From Endozoicomonas montiporae CL-33 (GTDB lineage: Bacteria; Pseudomonadota; Gammaproteobacteria; Pseudomonadales; Endozoicomonadaceae): a DNA stretch of 64,000 bases. Shown in pieces: positions 53,052 through 60,970 of the stretch. The DNA lies in NCBI RefSeq assembly GCF_001583435.1, contig NZ_CP013251.1, positions 4,353,215 through 4,417,214 on the forward strand, in the 5' to 3' direction. A program made the translations under genes and the position numbers. Position 1 is the stretch's first letter. Each line of letters starts with the position of its first letter. The notes under the pieces are model-generated. The model was not told where the DNA came from. It made no database searches and saw only the letters and a list, made by a program, of their open reading frames with translations.

Positions 53052-53090
53052 CACCTGATAGTCACCTGATAGTCACCTGAGAGTTACCTG
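53051..53090. repeat. 11-bp tandem repeats carrying ribosome-site-like sequence
   Basis: TCACCTGATAG repeats three times (the third copy has one change), then a partial fourth copy follows. On the minus strand each copy reads CTATCAGGTGA, so each contains AGGTGA, a Shine-Dalgarno-like core, directly ahead of the kinase-like gene's ATG. Confidence 0.85.
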
Positions 53091-53246
53091 CAAAAACCGG
53101 GAAAATTAAAAAGCGGTGAATAGTACCCCATACCGATAAAAAATGCTCATACCAATCGTCATAACGGTATAAATGACAAACCGGAACTTTATCGACGCCT
53201 GCCAGTCTTATAAGGGAAGCAGTAATTCCAGGATGGAGTGAAACCT

Positions 53247-54782
53247 ATGTATTCCGGCAGGATCGCCCGTTTAATTATAAAATCTTGCGCCATCACGCTG
53301 TGTTTCAGTGTCGCAGGTGCCAAAGCTGACGTTGATAACCAGGCTGAAACCTATCCTCTGGAATTCCTGTATGAGTCCTCTTCAGCCAGGTTTAACTGGC
53401 AACCCCATGCCGAACAGTTGACCAGCGCTCTGCAACACGTCTCAGCCGGACACAACTTCAATAGCTTGTTGCACTCCATAAACAGCACGACTGGAGGCCC
53501 TGTTTATGGCTTCAGTCAGGCCTTTGCCGAATACCTTCCTGAACAACTCCTCAAGGCCACTCCAGGGGGCATTGAACCAAACTATGGCGAGATGGCTCAG
53601 CACGCCATGAATCAATCGTCTGTCACCGGTCAACGCTTCGACAATAACGCAGCTGACGACGGTATCGACCTTATTGATGATTCTTTTGAAGCTAACCATC
53701 TGGTTCATATGCGTATGGTCTTCCCTGCAAATACGTTTTCGACAGAACAAAAAGCATCTGGAAAGAAAACCTTTTACGGCAAGCCTCTGGGCAAACGGTT
53801 AAAAACAACCAATGACATACACGCCAGCGTGCTGCAAAGCAAAAGCCGCTCACAGCCATACATCGATGTATCTCCTAAATGGAAACCAAAACCGGGGATG
53901 TATGTCAGCCGTTACATCAAGGCCCTGATTAAACTTCAGAAACAACTACCCAAGAGATCAACCCTGAGGCTGTTTCCTACGACAACACCGGATGGAAAGT
54001 ACCTGACCTGCGAAGTGATGCTTATTTACCCGGATGACAATGGCATCATGAATTACAGCGCAGTACTGGACATTATCAGGGACTGGGGAGCACCCGGCAC
54101 GGCGCTCTGGCTGACAGACCGGATCGCGCAGGGTAACCTGGTTGCAACACCACCCGAAAACCTCTGGCAAAGTGTTATGAGTCACTTTCGGGTCAACCCG
54201 GCCAGCCTACCCGTCTTTAATCCTGTCGATGCAGAAATGATTGAAGTACTAGCCGAACTGGTGAAAGAGTATCTGAAAGACCCGGATGCAACCTCCCTGA
54301 GCTGCAAACCCTACTGTAACAATTTTGATTTCCGGGACTTCCCCAAACCAAAACCTGTAGACATTAAACGTTCGGGCCATTATGTTGCTGCGCTGGATGC
54401 TGGCGGTATGGTTTTCTTTGTGGATACTTTTTCTTCAACGAGTTCTTCAACGAGTTCTTCAACGAGTTCTTCAACGAGTTCTTCAGCAAGTTCTTCAGCG
54501 AGTTCTTCAAAAGCCGCTTCAAAAAGCCCTGCCAAGCCCAGAATCACCTTAAAAAAGACAGCATTCAAAAACGTGGACGCAGACGCGCTAAGAAGTCTGG
54601 ACGAGCAGAGAATCCAGCTTCACCCCGAGATTCTTCAGGGCAAAAAGCCTTTCAACCCCGAACGAAAACGTGTGGAAATGGCTTTACTGAAGCTACTGAT
54701 CAGCCGGTCTTTGCATCAAGGACTTCCAGAAGGAAATCCGGTTCTGGAAAATATGCATAACACCATCAGTCGCTATCAGTAG
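53247..54782 (+). CDS. Large exported protein of unknown family
   Basis: About 511 residues. The ATG at 53247 with GGAG 8 bases upstream is preferred over a GTG three codons earlier. A Sec signal peptide (SGRIARLIIKSCAITLCFSV, cut after AGAKA) starts it. A domain of about 380 residues follows that I cannot place; it is mostly hydrophilic with Tyr/Pro-rich loops. Then comes a Ser/Thr linker made of a repeated four-residue unit (about residues 394-420) and a basic C-terminal domain of about 95 residues (KSPAKPRITLKKTAFKN). It is flanked by kinase/typA and msbA, which are core genes, so it looks like an insertion of lineage-specific DNA. Confidence 0.75.
   Translation: MYSGRIARLIIKSCAITLCFSVAGAKADVDNQAETYPLEFLYESSSARFNWQPHAEQLTSALQHVSAGHNFNSLLHSINSTTGGPVYGFSQAFAEYLPEQLLKATPGGIEPNYGEMAQHAMNQSSVTGQRFDNNAADDGIDLIDDSFEANHLVHMRMVFPANTFSTEQKASGKKTFYGKPLGKRLKTTNDIHASVLQSKSRSQPYIDVSPKWKPKPGMYVSRYIKALIKLQKQLPKRSTLRLFPTTTPDGKYLTCEVMLIYPDDNGIMNYSAVLDIIRDWGAPGTALWLTDRIAQGNLVATPPENLWQSVMSHFRVNPASLPVFNPVDAEMIEVLAELVKEYLKDPDATSLSCKPYCNNFDFRDFPKPKPVDIKRSGHYVAALDAGGMVFFVDTFSSTSSSTSSSTSSSTSSSASSSASSSKAASKSPAKPRITLKKTAFKNVDADALRSLDEQRIQLHPEILQGKKPFNPERKRVEMALLKLLISRSLHQGLPEGNPVLENMHNTISRYQ
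54431..54502 (+). repeat. Six 12-bp in-frame repeats in the exported protein
   Basis: TTCTTCAACGAG occurs four times, then two variants (TTCTTCAGCAAG, TTCTTCAGCGAG). They encode the Ser-Ser-Thr-Ser or Ser-Ser-Ala-Ser units of the linker. Repeat number could change by slippage without a frameshift. Confidence 0.9.
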
Positions 54783-54931
54783 AGTTCAACAACACAGACT
54801 CTCTCCCGTCACTGTTGCACATTTGTGCTAATATTACCGGTTCGCCGATTTTCACAGTCTTGACTCGGTTTGCATTGAGCAATGCTGTGACTTCATCCAC
54901 AATAGCGAACACTTTAACTGATTGATTTTTA

Positions 54932-56749
54932 ATGGCCATGTCAGAACCAGCCAAGGCCAGTGGCCTGCAGATCTATCTGCGGCTATTGACCTATGTAAAA
55001 CCCTATACCGGTTTCTTCGTTATCAGCCTGCTCGGCTATGCCCTGTTTGCATTGACTCAACCAGCTTTTGCCCGGCTGCTGGAGTACTTTGTTGAAGCTT
55101 TGGAAGGCAGCCATGCCACCATCACCCGAGACCTTGGCGGATTTATCCCGGTTGAGGTCTTTGCTTCTGCAGCATTAATACCTGCTGTAATGACTGTTAT
55201 CGCTATTTTACGCGGTATCGGATCATTTTTGGGTAACTATTATCTTGCCAAGGTATCACTCCGTATTGTTCATGACCTGCGAAGCCTCATGTTTAGCCAC
55301 ATGGTACAACTGCCCAATGAGTACTTTGACAACAACAACTCGGGTCACCTGATAGCCAGAATCACCTATAATGTCAGCCTGGTGACGGGCGCAGCTACCG
55401 ATGCCATCAAAGTAGTGGTCAGGGAGGGGTTAACGGTTACTTTCCTGATCCTGTACCTCCTCGTCACCAACTGGAAGCTCACTCTGGTGTTCTTTGCTGT
55501 TGGCCCGTTGATCGCTCTGGTAGTTTCCACAGCAAGCAAGCGTTTCCGCAAGCTCAGCTCGAAAATCCAGGATTCTATGGGTGACCTGACCCATGTCAGC
55601 TCTGAAACGATCAATGGTTACCGGGTCGTTCGAGGCTTTGGTGGTGAAGATTATGAAATAAACCGCTTTGGCAGTGCCAGTAAACAAAATACCCGCCAAA
55701 ACCTGAAAATGGTTAAAGCGTCTGCTATTCACACCCCGACCCTGCAACTACTGGTAAACTCGGCCCTCGCGATCCTGTTTTTCCTGGTACTCTGGTTGAA
55801 AGGCGATGCAACCACTGCCTCTCTGGTCAGCTTTGTTACAGCCGCCGCTTTGCTACCGAAGCCTATTCGTCAGCTCAGTGAAGTGAATGCCAATATCCAA
55901 AGGGGTATTGCAGCGGCCGAAAGTATCTTCAGGATGGCAGACGAACCCTCGGAGTCCGATAACGGCTCCTTCACATCCGAAAAAGTCGAAGGTCATCTGG
56001 AGTTCAAAAACGTTACCTTCCAATACCCGAATGCCGACCGTCCGGCTCTGGACAACATCAGCTTTACCGTAGAACCCGGACAAACCATTGCTCTGGTGGG
56101 TCGTTCCGGTTCGGGTAAAACGACCCTGGCTAATCTGGTGCCACGTTTTTATAACCACGGGCAGGGAAAGATTCTGCTGGACGGCACCGATGTTGAAGAT
56201 TTTGCCCTGAGAAACCTTCGCAGCCACATTGCTCTGGTTGACCAGAATGTCACCCTGTTCAACGACACCGTCAGCCGCAACATTGCTTATGGTTCTCTGG
56301 AAAAAACCAGTGACTCCGATATAAAAGCCGCTGCCGATGCGGCCTATGCCAGTGAATTTGTCGCCAACATGCCAGAAGGCTTTGACACACTGGTCGGCGA
56401 AGACGGCGTACTGCTGTCCGGTGGTCAGCGTCAGCGTCTGGCAATTGCCCGGGCAATCTTAAAAGACGCTCCGGTTCTGATTCTCGACGAGGCCACTTCG
56501 GCTCTGGATACCGAGTCCGAGCGCCATATTCAGGCGGCTCTGGAAGAAGTGATGAAAGAGCGAACCACACTGGTGATTGCCCATCGACTGTCCACCATCG
56601 AAAACGCTGATCGCATTCTGGTGATGGACAAAGGTCAGATTGTTGAAACCGGCAACCACGCCGAGTTGCTGGCAAAAGGCGGTCACTACGCCAAATTGCA
56701 CAAACTGCAGTTTAAAGAAGATCAGGAAGACTTACTGGAAGCCCTGTAA
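54932..56749 (+). CDS. msbA: Lipid A export permease/ATPase MsbA
   Basis: MsbA flips core-lipid A across the inner membrane. The 605 residues have six membrane helices in the N-terminal half (about 20-310) and an ABC ATPase domain with Walker A GRSGSGKTTLANL (near 390), LSGGQRQRLAIARA signature (near 492) and Walker B VLILDEATSALD. The length and helix pattern fit homodimeric lipid A exporters. The start could be the first or third codon (MAMSEP). hldE, which makes core heptose, lies downstream. Confidence 0.93.
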   Translation: MAMSEPAKASGLQIYLRLLTYVKPYTGFFVISLLGYALFALTQPAFARLLEYFVEALEGSHATITRDLGGFIPVEVFASAALIPAVMTVIAILRGIGSFLGNYYLAKVSLRIVHDLRSLMFSHMVQLPNEYFDNNNSGHLIARITYNVSLVTGAATDAIKVVVREGLTVTFLILYLLVTNWKLTLVFFAVGPLIALVVSTASKRFRKLSSKIQDSMGDLTHVSSETINGYRVVRGFGGEDYEINRFGSASKQNTRQNLKMVKASAIHTPTLQLLVNSALAILFFLVLWLKGDATTASLVSFVTAAALLPKPIRQLSEVNANIQRGIAAAESIFRMADEPSESDNGSFTSEKVEGHLEFKNVTFQYPNADRPALDNISFTVEPGQTIALVGRSGSGKTTLANLVPRFYNHGQGKILLDGTDVEDFALRNLRSHIALVDQNVTLFNDTVSRNIAYGSLEKTSDSDIKAAADAAYASEFVANMPEGFDTLVGEDGVLLSGGQRQRLAIARAILKDAPVLILDEATSALDTESERHIQAALEEVMKERTTLVIAHRLSTIENADRILVMDKGQIVETGNHAELLAKGGHYAKLHKLQFKEDQEDLLEAL

Positions 56750-56768
56750 ACACAGTGGTCTGCCTGAT

Positions 56769-56823
56769 ACTGTTTGATGACTGTTTGATGACTGTTTGAC
56801 TACTGTTTGACTACTGTTTGACA
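56769..56823. repeat. Five 11-bp tandem repeats between msbA and hldE
   Basis: ACTGTTTGATG occurs twice, then ACTGTTTGACT twice, then ACTGTTTGACA. The 11-base period puts the T-tracts on one face of the helix. Just after it, AGAGGGCCAA and TTGGCTCCTCT (56824-56853) form a hairpin with a one-base bulge that may end msbA transcription. Confidence 0.85.
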
Positions 56824-56894
56824 AGAGGGCCAATCGACAGGGTTGGCTCCTCTCCTTCCAGATAAAGGAAGGTAAAAAAAGCGGAATACACTGA

Positions 56895-58340
56895 ATGAAA
56901 TTGACTCTGCCCCGTTTCGACCAGGCCCGGGTCCTGGTGGTAGGCGACGTAATGCTGGACCGCTACTGGCATGGCGCGACTTCCCGAATCTCACCGGAAG
57001 CACCCGTTCCCGTTGTCCGTATTGGTCAGGTGGAAGATCGCCCCGGCGGTGCCGGTAACGTTGCCCTGAACATTGCTTCACTGGGTGCACCGGCCTGGCT
57101 GATTGCCGCCACCGGTGATGATGAGGCGGCCGATGCCCTGCAAACCCGTCTGGAAGCCGCAGGCGTGTTCTGCGACTTCGCGCGCATGCCCGATGCTCCC
57201 ACCATTACCAAACTGCGAGTGATCAGCCAGCACCAGCAGCTGATTCGCCTGGATCACGAAGAAGCATTCCGTAGCCTGAGCAGCGATATTCTGGAAGAAA
57301 AAACGACAGCGTTACTTGATAACATTGACGCTGTCGTATTGTCCGATTACAACAAAGGCACACTGCAAAATCACCAGCAACTGATTCGCAATGCCCGCAC
57401 CCGCAACATTCCGGTTCTGGTTGATCCCAAAGGCACCGACTTTAAACGTTACCGTGGTGCTACCGTGATCACACCGAATCTGCACGAGTTTGAAACCGTT
57501 GTCGGTCATTGCAAAGACGAACAGGAACTGGTGGATAAAGGCCAGAAGCTGATGCAGGAGCTGGAACTCGAAGCCCTGCTGATTACCCGCAGCGAACACG
57601 GTATGACCCTGATCTGCAAAGACCGTCAGGAAGTTCATCTGCCAGCCCGTGCCCGGGAAGTGTTTGATGTGACCGGAGCCGGTGATACCGTGATTTCCAC
57701 TCTGGCTGCCGCACTGGCAGCGGGTGCAGAACTGCCACAGGCGGCCGCTATTGCCAACATTGCCGCAGGCATTGTGGTGGGCAAGCTGGGTACTGCCACC
57801 ATCAGCATGCCGGAGCTGCGCCGCGAAGTGAACCGCGAGCTGGGTGCTGAACGCGGTGTTGTCACCAAAGATCAGTTGATGATTGCCATTGAAGATGCCC
57901 GCGCTCACGGTGAAAAAATCGTCTTTACCAATGGTTGCTTCGATATCATTCACGCCGGACATGTCGGTTATCTGGAACAGGCTCGCAAACAAGGTGACCG
58001 TCTGGTACTGGCGATTAACAGTGACGAGTCGGTGAAACGCCTGAAAGGCGAAGGTCGCCCGATCAATACGGAAGATCGACGTATGGCAGTATTGGCGGGT
58101 CTGGAAGCCGTTGACTGGGTCGTCAGCTTCAGTGAAGACACCCCCGAAAACCTGCTGCGCATGGTGAAGCCCGACGTACTGGTCAAAGGCGGGGATTACA
58201 GCATTGATGAAGTGGTCGGTGCTGATATCGTTTACGAATACGGCGGTGACGTGAAAGTTCTGGCCTTTCTTGATAACTGTTCAACGACAGCGATCGTTGA
58301 AAAAATCCGTACTGACAAAATAACAGAGGGAACCACCTGA
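56895..58340 (+). CDS. hldE: Bifunctional heptose 7-phosphate kinase / heptose 1-phosphate adenylyltransferase
   Basis: HldE makes ADP-glycero-manno-heptose for the LPS inner core. The 481 residues form two fused domains. The ribokinase-like domain (1-320) has VVGDVMLDRYW, GGAGNVALNIASLG and the catalytic FDVTGAGDT (near 256). The nucleotidyltransferase domain (about 345-475) has VFTNGCFDIIHAGHVGYLEQ with the HxGH motif, and KGGDYSIDEVVGA. It is downstream of msbA and ends at a good terminator. Confidence 0.96.
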   Translation: MKLTLPRFDQARVLVVGDVMLDRYWHGATSRISPEAPVPVVRIGQVEDRPGGAGNVALNIASLGAPAWLIAATGDDEAADALQTRLEAAGVFCDFARMPDAPTITKLRVISQHQQLIRLDHEEAFRSLSSDILEEKTTALLDNIDAVVLSDYNKGTLQNHQQLIRNARTRNIPVLVDPKGTDFKRYRGATVITPNLHEFETVVGHCKDEQELVDKGQKLMQELELEALLITRSEHGMTLICKDRQEVHLPARAREVFDVTGAGDTVISTLAAALAAGAELPQAAAIANIAAGIVVGKLGTATISMPELRREVNRELGAERGVVTKDQLMIAIEDARAHGEKIVFTNGCFDIIHAGHVGYLEQARKQGDRLVLAINSDESVKRLKGEGRPINTEDRRMAVLAGLEAVDWVVSFSEDTPENLLRMVKPDVLVKGGDYSIDEVVGADIVYEYGGDVKVLAFLDNCSTTAIVEKIRTDKITEGTT

Positions 58341-58420
58341 TCAATAATAAAAATGCAACCCCATCAATCACTGGAAAGTGAAAACAGTTGTATTTTTTAT
58401 TATCTTGTTTTACCTGTAAC

Positions 58421-58447
58421 GGGAAGGGATTAACTCTTCCCTTTTTT
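58421..58447 (+). terminator. Terminator of hldE
   Basis: GGGAAG pairs with CTTCCC around a 9-base loop, followed by six T. It lies 80 bases after the hldE stop, ahead of the homeodomain gene. This also argues against translation of that gene starting upstream of 58447. Confidence 0.85.
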
Positions 58448-58519
58448 GTAATCATTACAAAGCAAAAACAATGTTGGCTGCTAAGATTAACGCTTAAAAT
58501 AATCCAGGTAGTTATCCTT

Positions 58520-60511
58520 ATGGCTTGCTATTTTATCCAACCATGGTTGGCTTTGCGTGCAAGTATCGCTCTTCTGTTAGTGCTATTTACTTGCAAATCT
58601 CAAAGTGATCTGGCTAACCACATTATCAGCTTTACTGCAACAGACTGTACTGCAACAGACTGTACTGCAACAGACTCTACTGCAACAGACTCTACTGCAA
58701 CAGACTCTACTGCAACAGACTCTACTGCAACAGACTCTTCCATTCAGAAAAGCAATGGTTTTTACTGTCTGAAAAAAGACAATAGTCAACACTTCTGCTC
58801 TCTTACTGGTCTGCCGTCGAAAAACACAACGCCTACCTTTGTCAGGGTGCAGTCATCATCGCTCCTGACAGTCAATATAAATAATGATTCTAAAGACCCG
58901 GGTCGTCTGCTCATTAACAATGATGAAATCGTTGTGGTCTCCCTCAATGAACAGCCTGAAACCATTGAACTTAAGCTTCGCGACAAGATTAAACACCTGC
59001 CCGAAAGCCAGACAGACTCGGGCAACAGCTATTGCCAGACTGTTCCTGAACAGGAAGACATTCTGTCTTGTTACATGTATCCCGGAGATACTGTAAGAAT
59101 AAAAACCCCTGCAGAATTGCTGCTGAGCAAAAAAACGCGATATTCTGATACATATGCAGAAATGACAACAGGCGAACCCAAGGACGCGAGCCACCAAACC
59201 TTTCCACCAGATGATTTTACCAATGGCTCTTTTCTTGTGATTAATACAAGAAAGACAACCCCAAGTTCAGAAGAACAGAAGCCACTCCACTCACCTGATA
59301 CATTCATAACAGCACTGGTTACTGCAAAAATGCAGCTATTATTGGAAATGACCGGTAATAATTTACACCACCGAGGACGGTATACAACCGTACCTGATAG
59401 TTTTAATCAAGAGCTATTGCTTTCACCAAAAACAAAATTTCCTGCTTACGACCTGTCCATTAAGCCTGATAAATCCTACACAACTGTTATCACTTATATG
59501 TTTGGAAGCTCTCCACACCAATATGGTGATTCAACTCTTATACTTCTTATTGAATACTATAGAATTCAATACCATATGGACAATCAGCAAGCGGCAGCTG
59601 CAATGAGTTTTGAGCAATACCTGTTAAATGAAATGCGCCAACAAAATCACATTTATACAGAGCAATATATACTTGACCACCTTGCGTATATTAATTGGAT
59701 TCAAGCTTCAGGAGCAACCTTCACCAACATTCAACCACCTACCCCAATCATTGTACCTTATGGCATATGCGGCAAATGCTTACTATCAGGTGCCGCCTGC
59801 ACCTGCACAATACCACAACAACCTGCACTGACACATACGCGCACACCTACAGATGGACACACACATATACGCCATAAACGTAAAAGAGCATTTTTTACTC
59901 CTTCACAAAAAAATAGTCTTTTTAATGCTTTTAAAAAAGATAATTATTTAACCTCAGATGTTCTAGAGGAACTTTGTCAATCGACTGGACTCTCTGAGGT
60001 GCAAGTTACAAACTGGTACAGCAATCAAAGAGTAAAACAAAAAAAAGCTGAGTCTAATTCAAACGCTTCCAATCAGGGTCAAAATACGACCGCACAAAGT
60101 GGAGGGTATTTATCACTTGCACCAACAGTGCAACCGAATATTCCGCCACCAATCATTTCAAATAATACTGTTAGTGTTAGCTCTGAACACGTTGTTCTTC
60201 TAAAACTGAAAAGGCAAGAACCATTCACAACCCGGGAGTTCCCCGACTATCCAGAATCGCCTGCACAGACAACAGCAAACAATGATAATGCTGTGCCAGC
60301 AGCATACATGTATGAATCGAGTTCAAAATCAGGCACTTCTGAGCCAGATGGCAGAAACCCTGCGTCAAGTGAAAGTACAAAATCTGAAAATGAACAAAAT
60401 CAATCACAAAGAGCAATTAAGCCAAGGGAAAAGCCAAATTTTACAAAGGATGGTAAACCTGTCGAAATGGAAGTTAATGAAAACGGTGATATAAATTTCA
60501 AAAGCGTCTAA
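58520..60511 (+). CDS. Exported protein with a homeodomain
   Basis: 663 residues from the ATG at 58520. The frame is open to 58388, but the hldE terminator lies there, and the second copy at 63914 matches from this ATG. Order of parts: hydrophobic signal sequence (1-28, ASIALLLVLFTC); seven TATD(C/S) repeats (39-73); a Cys-containing region of unknown fold (75-240) with paired cysteines; a region with helical stretches (265-400, QYLLNEMRQQNHIYTEQYIL); a CxxC...CxC cluster near 430-442 (CGKCLLSGAACTC); and a homeodomain (452-511). A disordered Ser/Gln/Asn-rich tail of about 150 residues ends it. The homeodomain contains KRKR and KQKK, possible nuclear localisation signals. Base composition differs from neighbours (13 of 60 bases G+C at 59881-59940, against 35 of 60 in hldE at 57661-57720), which suggests foreign origin. 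A host-directed, DNA-binding effector is the best guess, but it is untested. Confidence 0.85.
   Translation: MACYFIQPWLALRASIALLLVLFTCKSQSDLANHIISFTATDCTATDCTATDSTATDSTATDSTATDSTATDSSIQKSNGFYCLKKDNSQHFCSLTGLPSKNTTPTFVRVQSSSLLTVNINNDSKDPGRLLINNDEIVVVSLNEQPETIELKLRDKIKHLPESQTDSGNSYCQTVPEQEDILSCYMYPGDTVRIKTPAELLLSKKTRYSDTYAEMTTGEPKDASHQTFPPDDFTNGSFLVINTRKTTPSSEEQKPLHSPDTFITALVTAKMQLLLEMTGNNLHHRGRYTTVPDSFNQELLLSPKTKFPAYDLSIKPDKSYTTVITYMFGSSPHQYGDSTLILLIEYYRIQYHMDNQQAAAAMSFEQYLLNEMRQQNHIYTEQYILDHLAYINWIQASGATFTNIQPPTPIIVPYGICGKCLLSGAACTCTIPQQPALTHTRTPTDGHTHIRHKRKRAFFTPSQKNSLFNAFKKDNYLTSDVLEELCQSTGLSEVQVTNWYSNQRVKQKKAESNSNASNQGQNTTAQSGGYLSLAPTVQPNIPPPIISNNTVSVSSEHVVLLKLKRQEPFTTREFPDYPESPAQTTANNDNAVPAAYMYESSSKSGTSEPDGRNPASSESTKSENEQNQSQRAIKPREKPNFTKDGKPVEMEVNENGDINFKSV
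58634..58738 (+). repeat. Seven 15-bp in-frame repeats near the start of the homeodomain gene
   Basis: ACTGCAACAGACTGT occurs twice and ACTGCAACAGACTCT five times, encoding TATDC and TATDS units. The unit length keeps the frame, so copy number can vary without loss of the protein. The repeat lies right after the signal sequence and resembles a length-variable stalk. Confidence 0.95.
59873..60052 (+). other. Homeobox (60-codon homeodomain segment)
   Basis: Numbering the Trp of NWYSNQR as homeodomain position 48, the segment fits the 60-residue fold without a gap: Arg5, Phe8, Gln12, Leu16, Phe20, Tyr25, Leu40, Gln44, Val45, Trp48, Tyr49 (usually Phe), Asn51, Arg53, Lys55 and Lys57. Asn51 is the invariant base-contacting residue. 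Asn47 with Trp48 (TNW) recalls PBX/TALE or HNF1 types, but the TALE three-residue loop insertion is absent. Residue 50 is Ser, as in some paired-class domains. The basic N-terminal arm RHKRKR matches minor-groove arms. Confidence 0.88.
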
Positions 60512-60864
60512 TTTAAAAAAAGAAGAGCAAATGATTCAATCACCAGTAAAGCATAACTGGTGAATGCCGCCCAAAGGAAATGCAGTTGGTCAGCAATTCC
60601 CGCTGAATATTAAAGCTCTTGTGCTGCAAGGTTTGTAGATCAGTAAAAAATAATCACATCGCAGACTCTATAGGGCTATATTGAAGAGCATTATATAGGC
60701 TCTTCGCCGTTTCATATGGATTTCAGCACATCAGCTACAGGACTGGAGATCATGTACTCCACCTTAGAGTTTTAAATGTACGACTGTTTGGTTAGATTTT
60801 TTCCTCACGAAAACCAGTCCGTCAGCCTGCTGTTTAGCAGTCTGTCCAAACAGTCAACTCTCTT
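60512..60864. other. Gene-free region with three hairpins
   Basis: No gene is visible. TCACCAGT (60540-60547) / ACTGGTGA (60556-60563) follows the homeodomain gene and may be its 3' hairpin. GAAGAGC / GCTCTTC (about 60683-60705) is a second. GACTGTTTGG (60782-60791) / CCAAACAGTC (60846-60855) bound a 74-base palindromic unit that contains an inner CTGCT/AGCAG stem. The last ends 9 bases before the IS21-like element and may be the end of an older repeat. Confidence 0.6.
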
Positions 60865-60970
60865 TGTTAACTCCGCTTTAATATGACCTTCTTCCACCGG
60901 TTTGAGATGACCCGTTTTCAGCAATACTTTTGACCCGCTTTCAACGGTTAAGTTCACTGTGTTTTCAGGT

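Noticed and set aside
54783..54931. Small gene between the exported protein and msbA
   Set aside because: The only open frame here is a minus-strand shadow with no ribosome site; the stretch is short and most likely the msbA promoter region.
58388..58519. Upstream extension of the homeodomain gene by 44 codons
   Set aside because: It runs through the hldE terminator, has no ribosome site, and the second copy at 63914 is similar only from the ATG at 58520.
58634..58738. Short tandem repeats as a CRISPR array
   Set aside because: The units are directly adjacent with no spacers, keep the reading frame, and encode protein.
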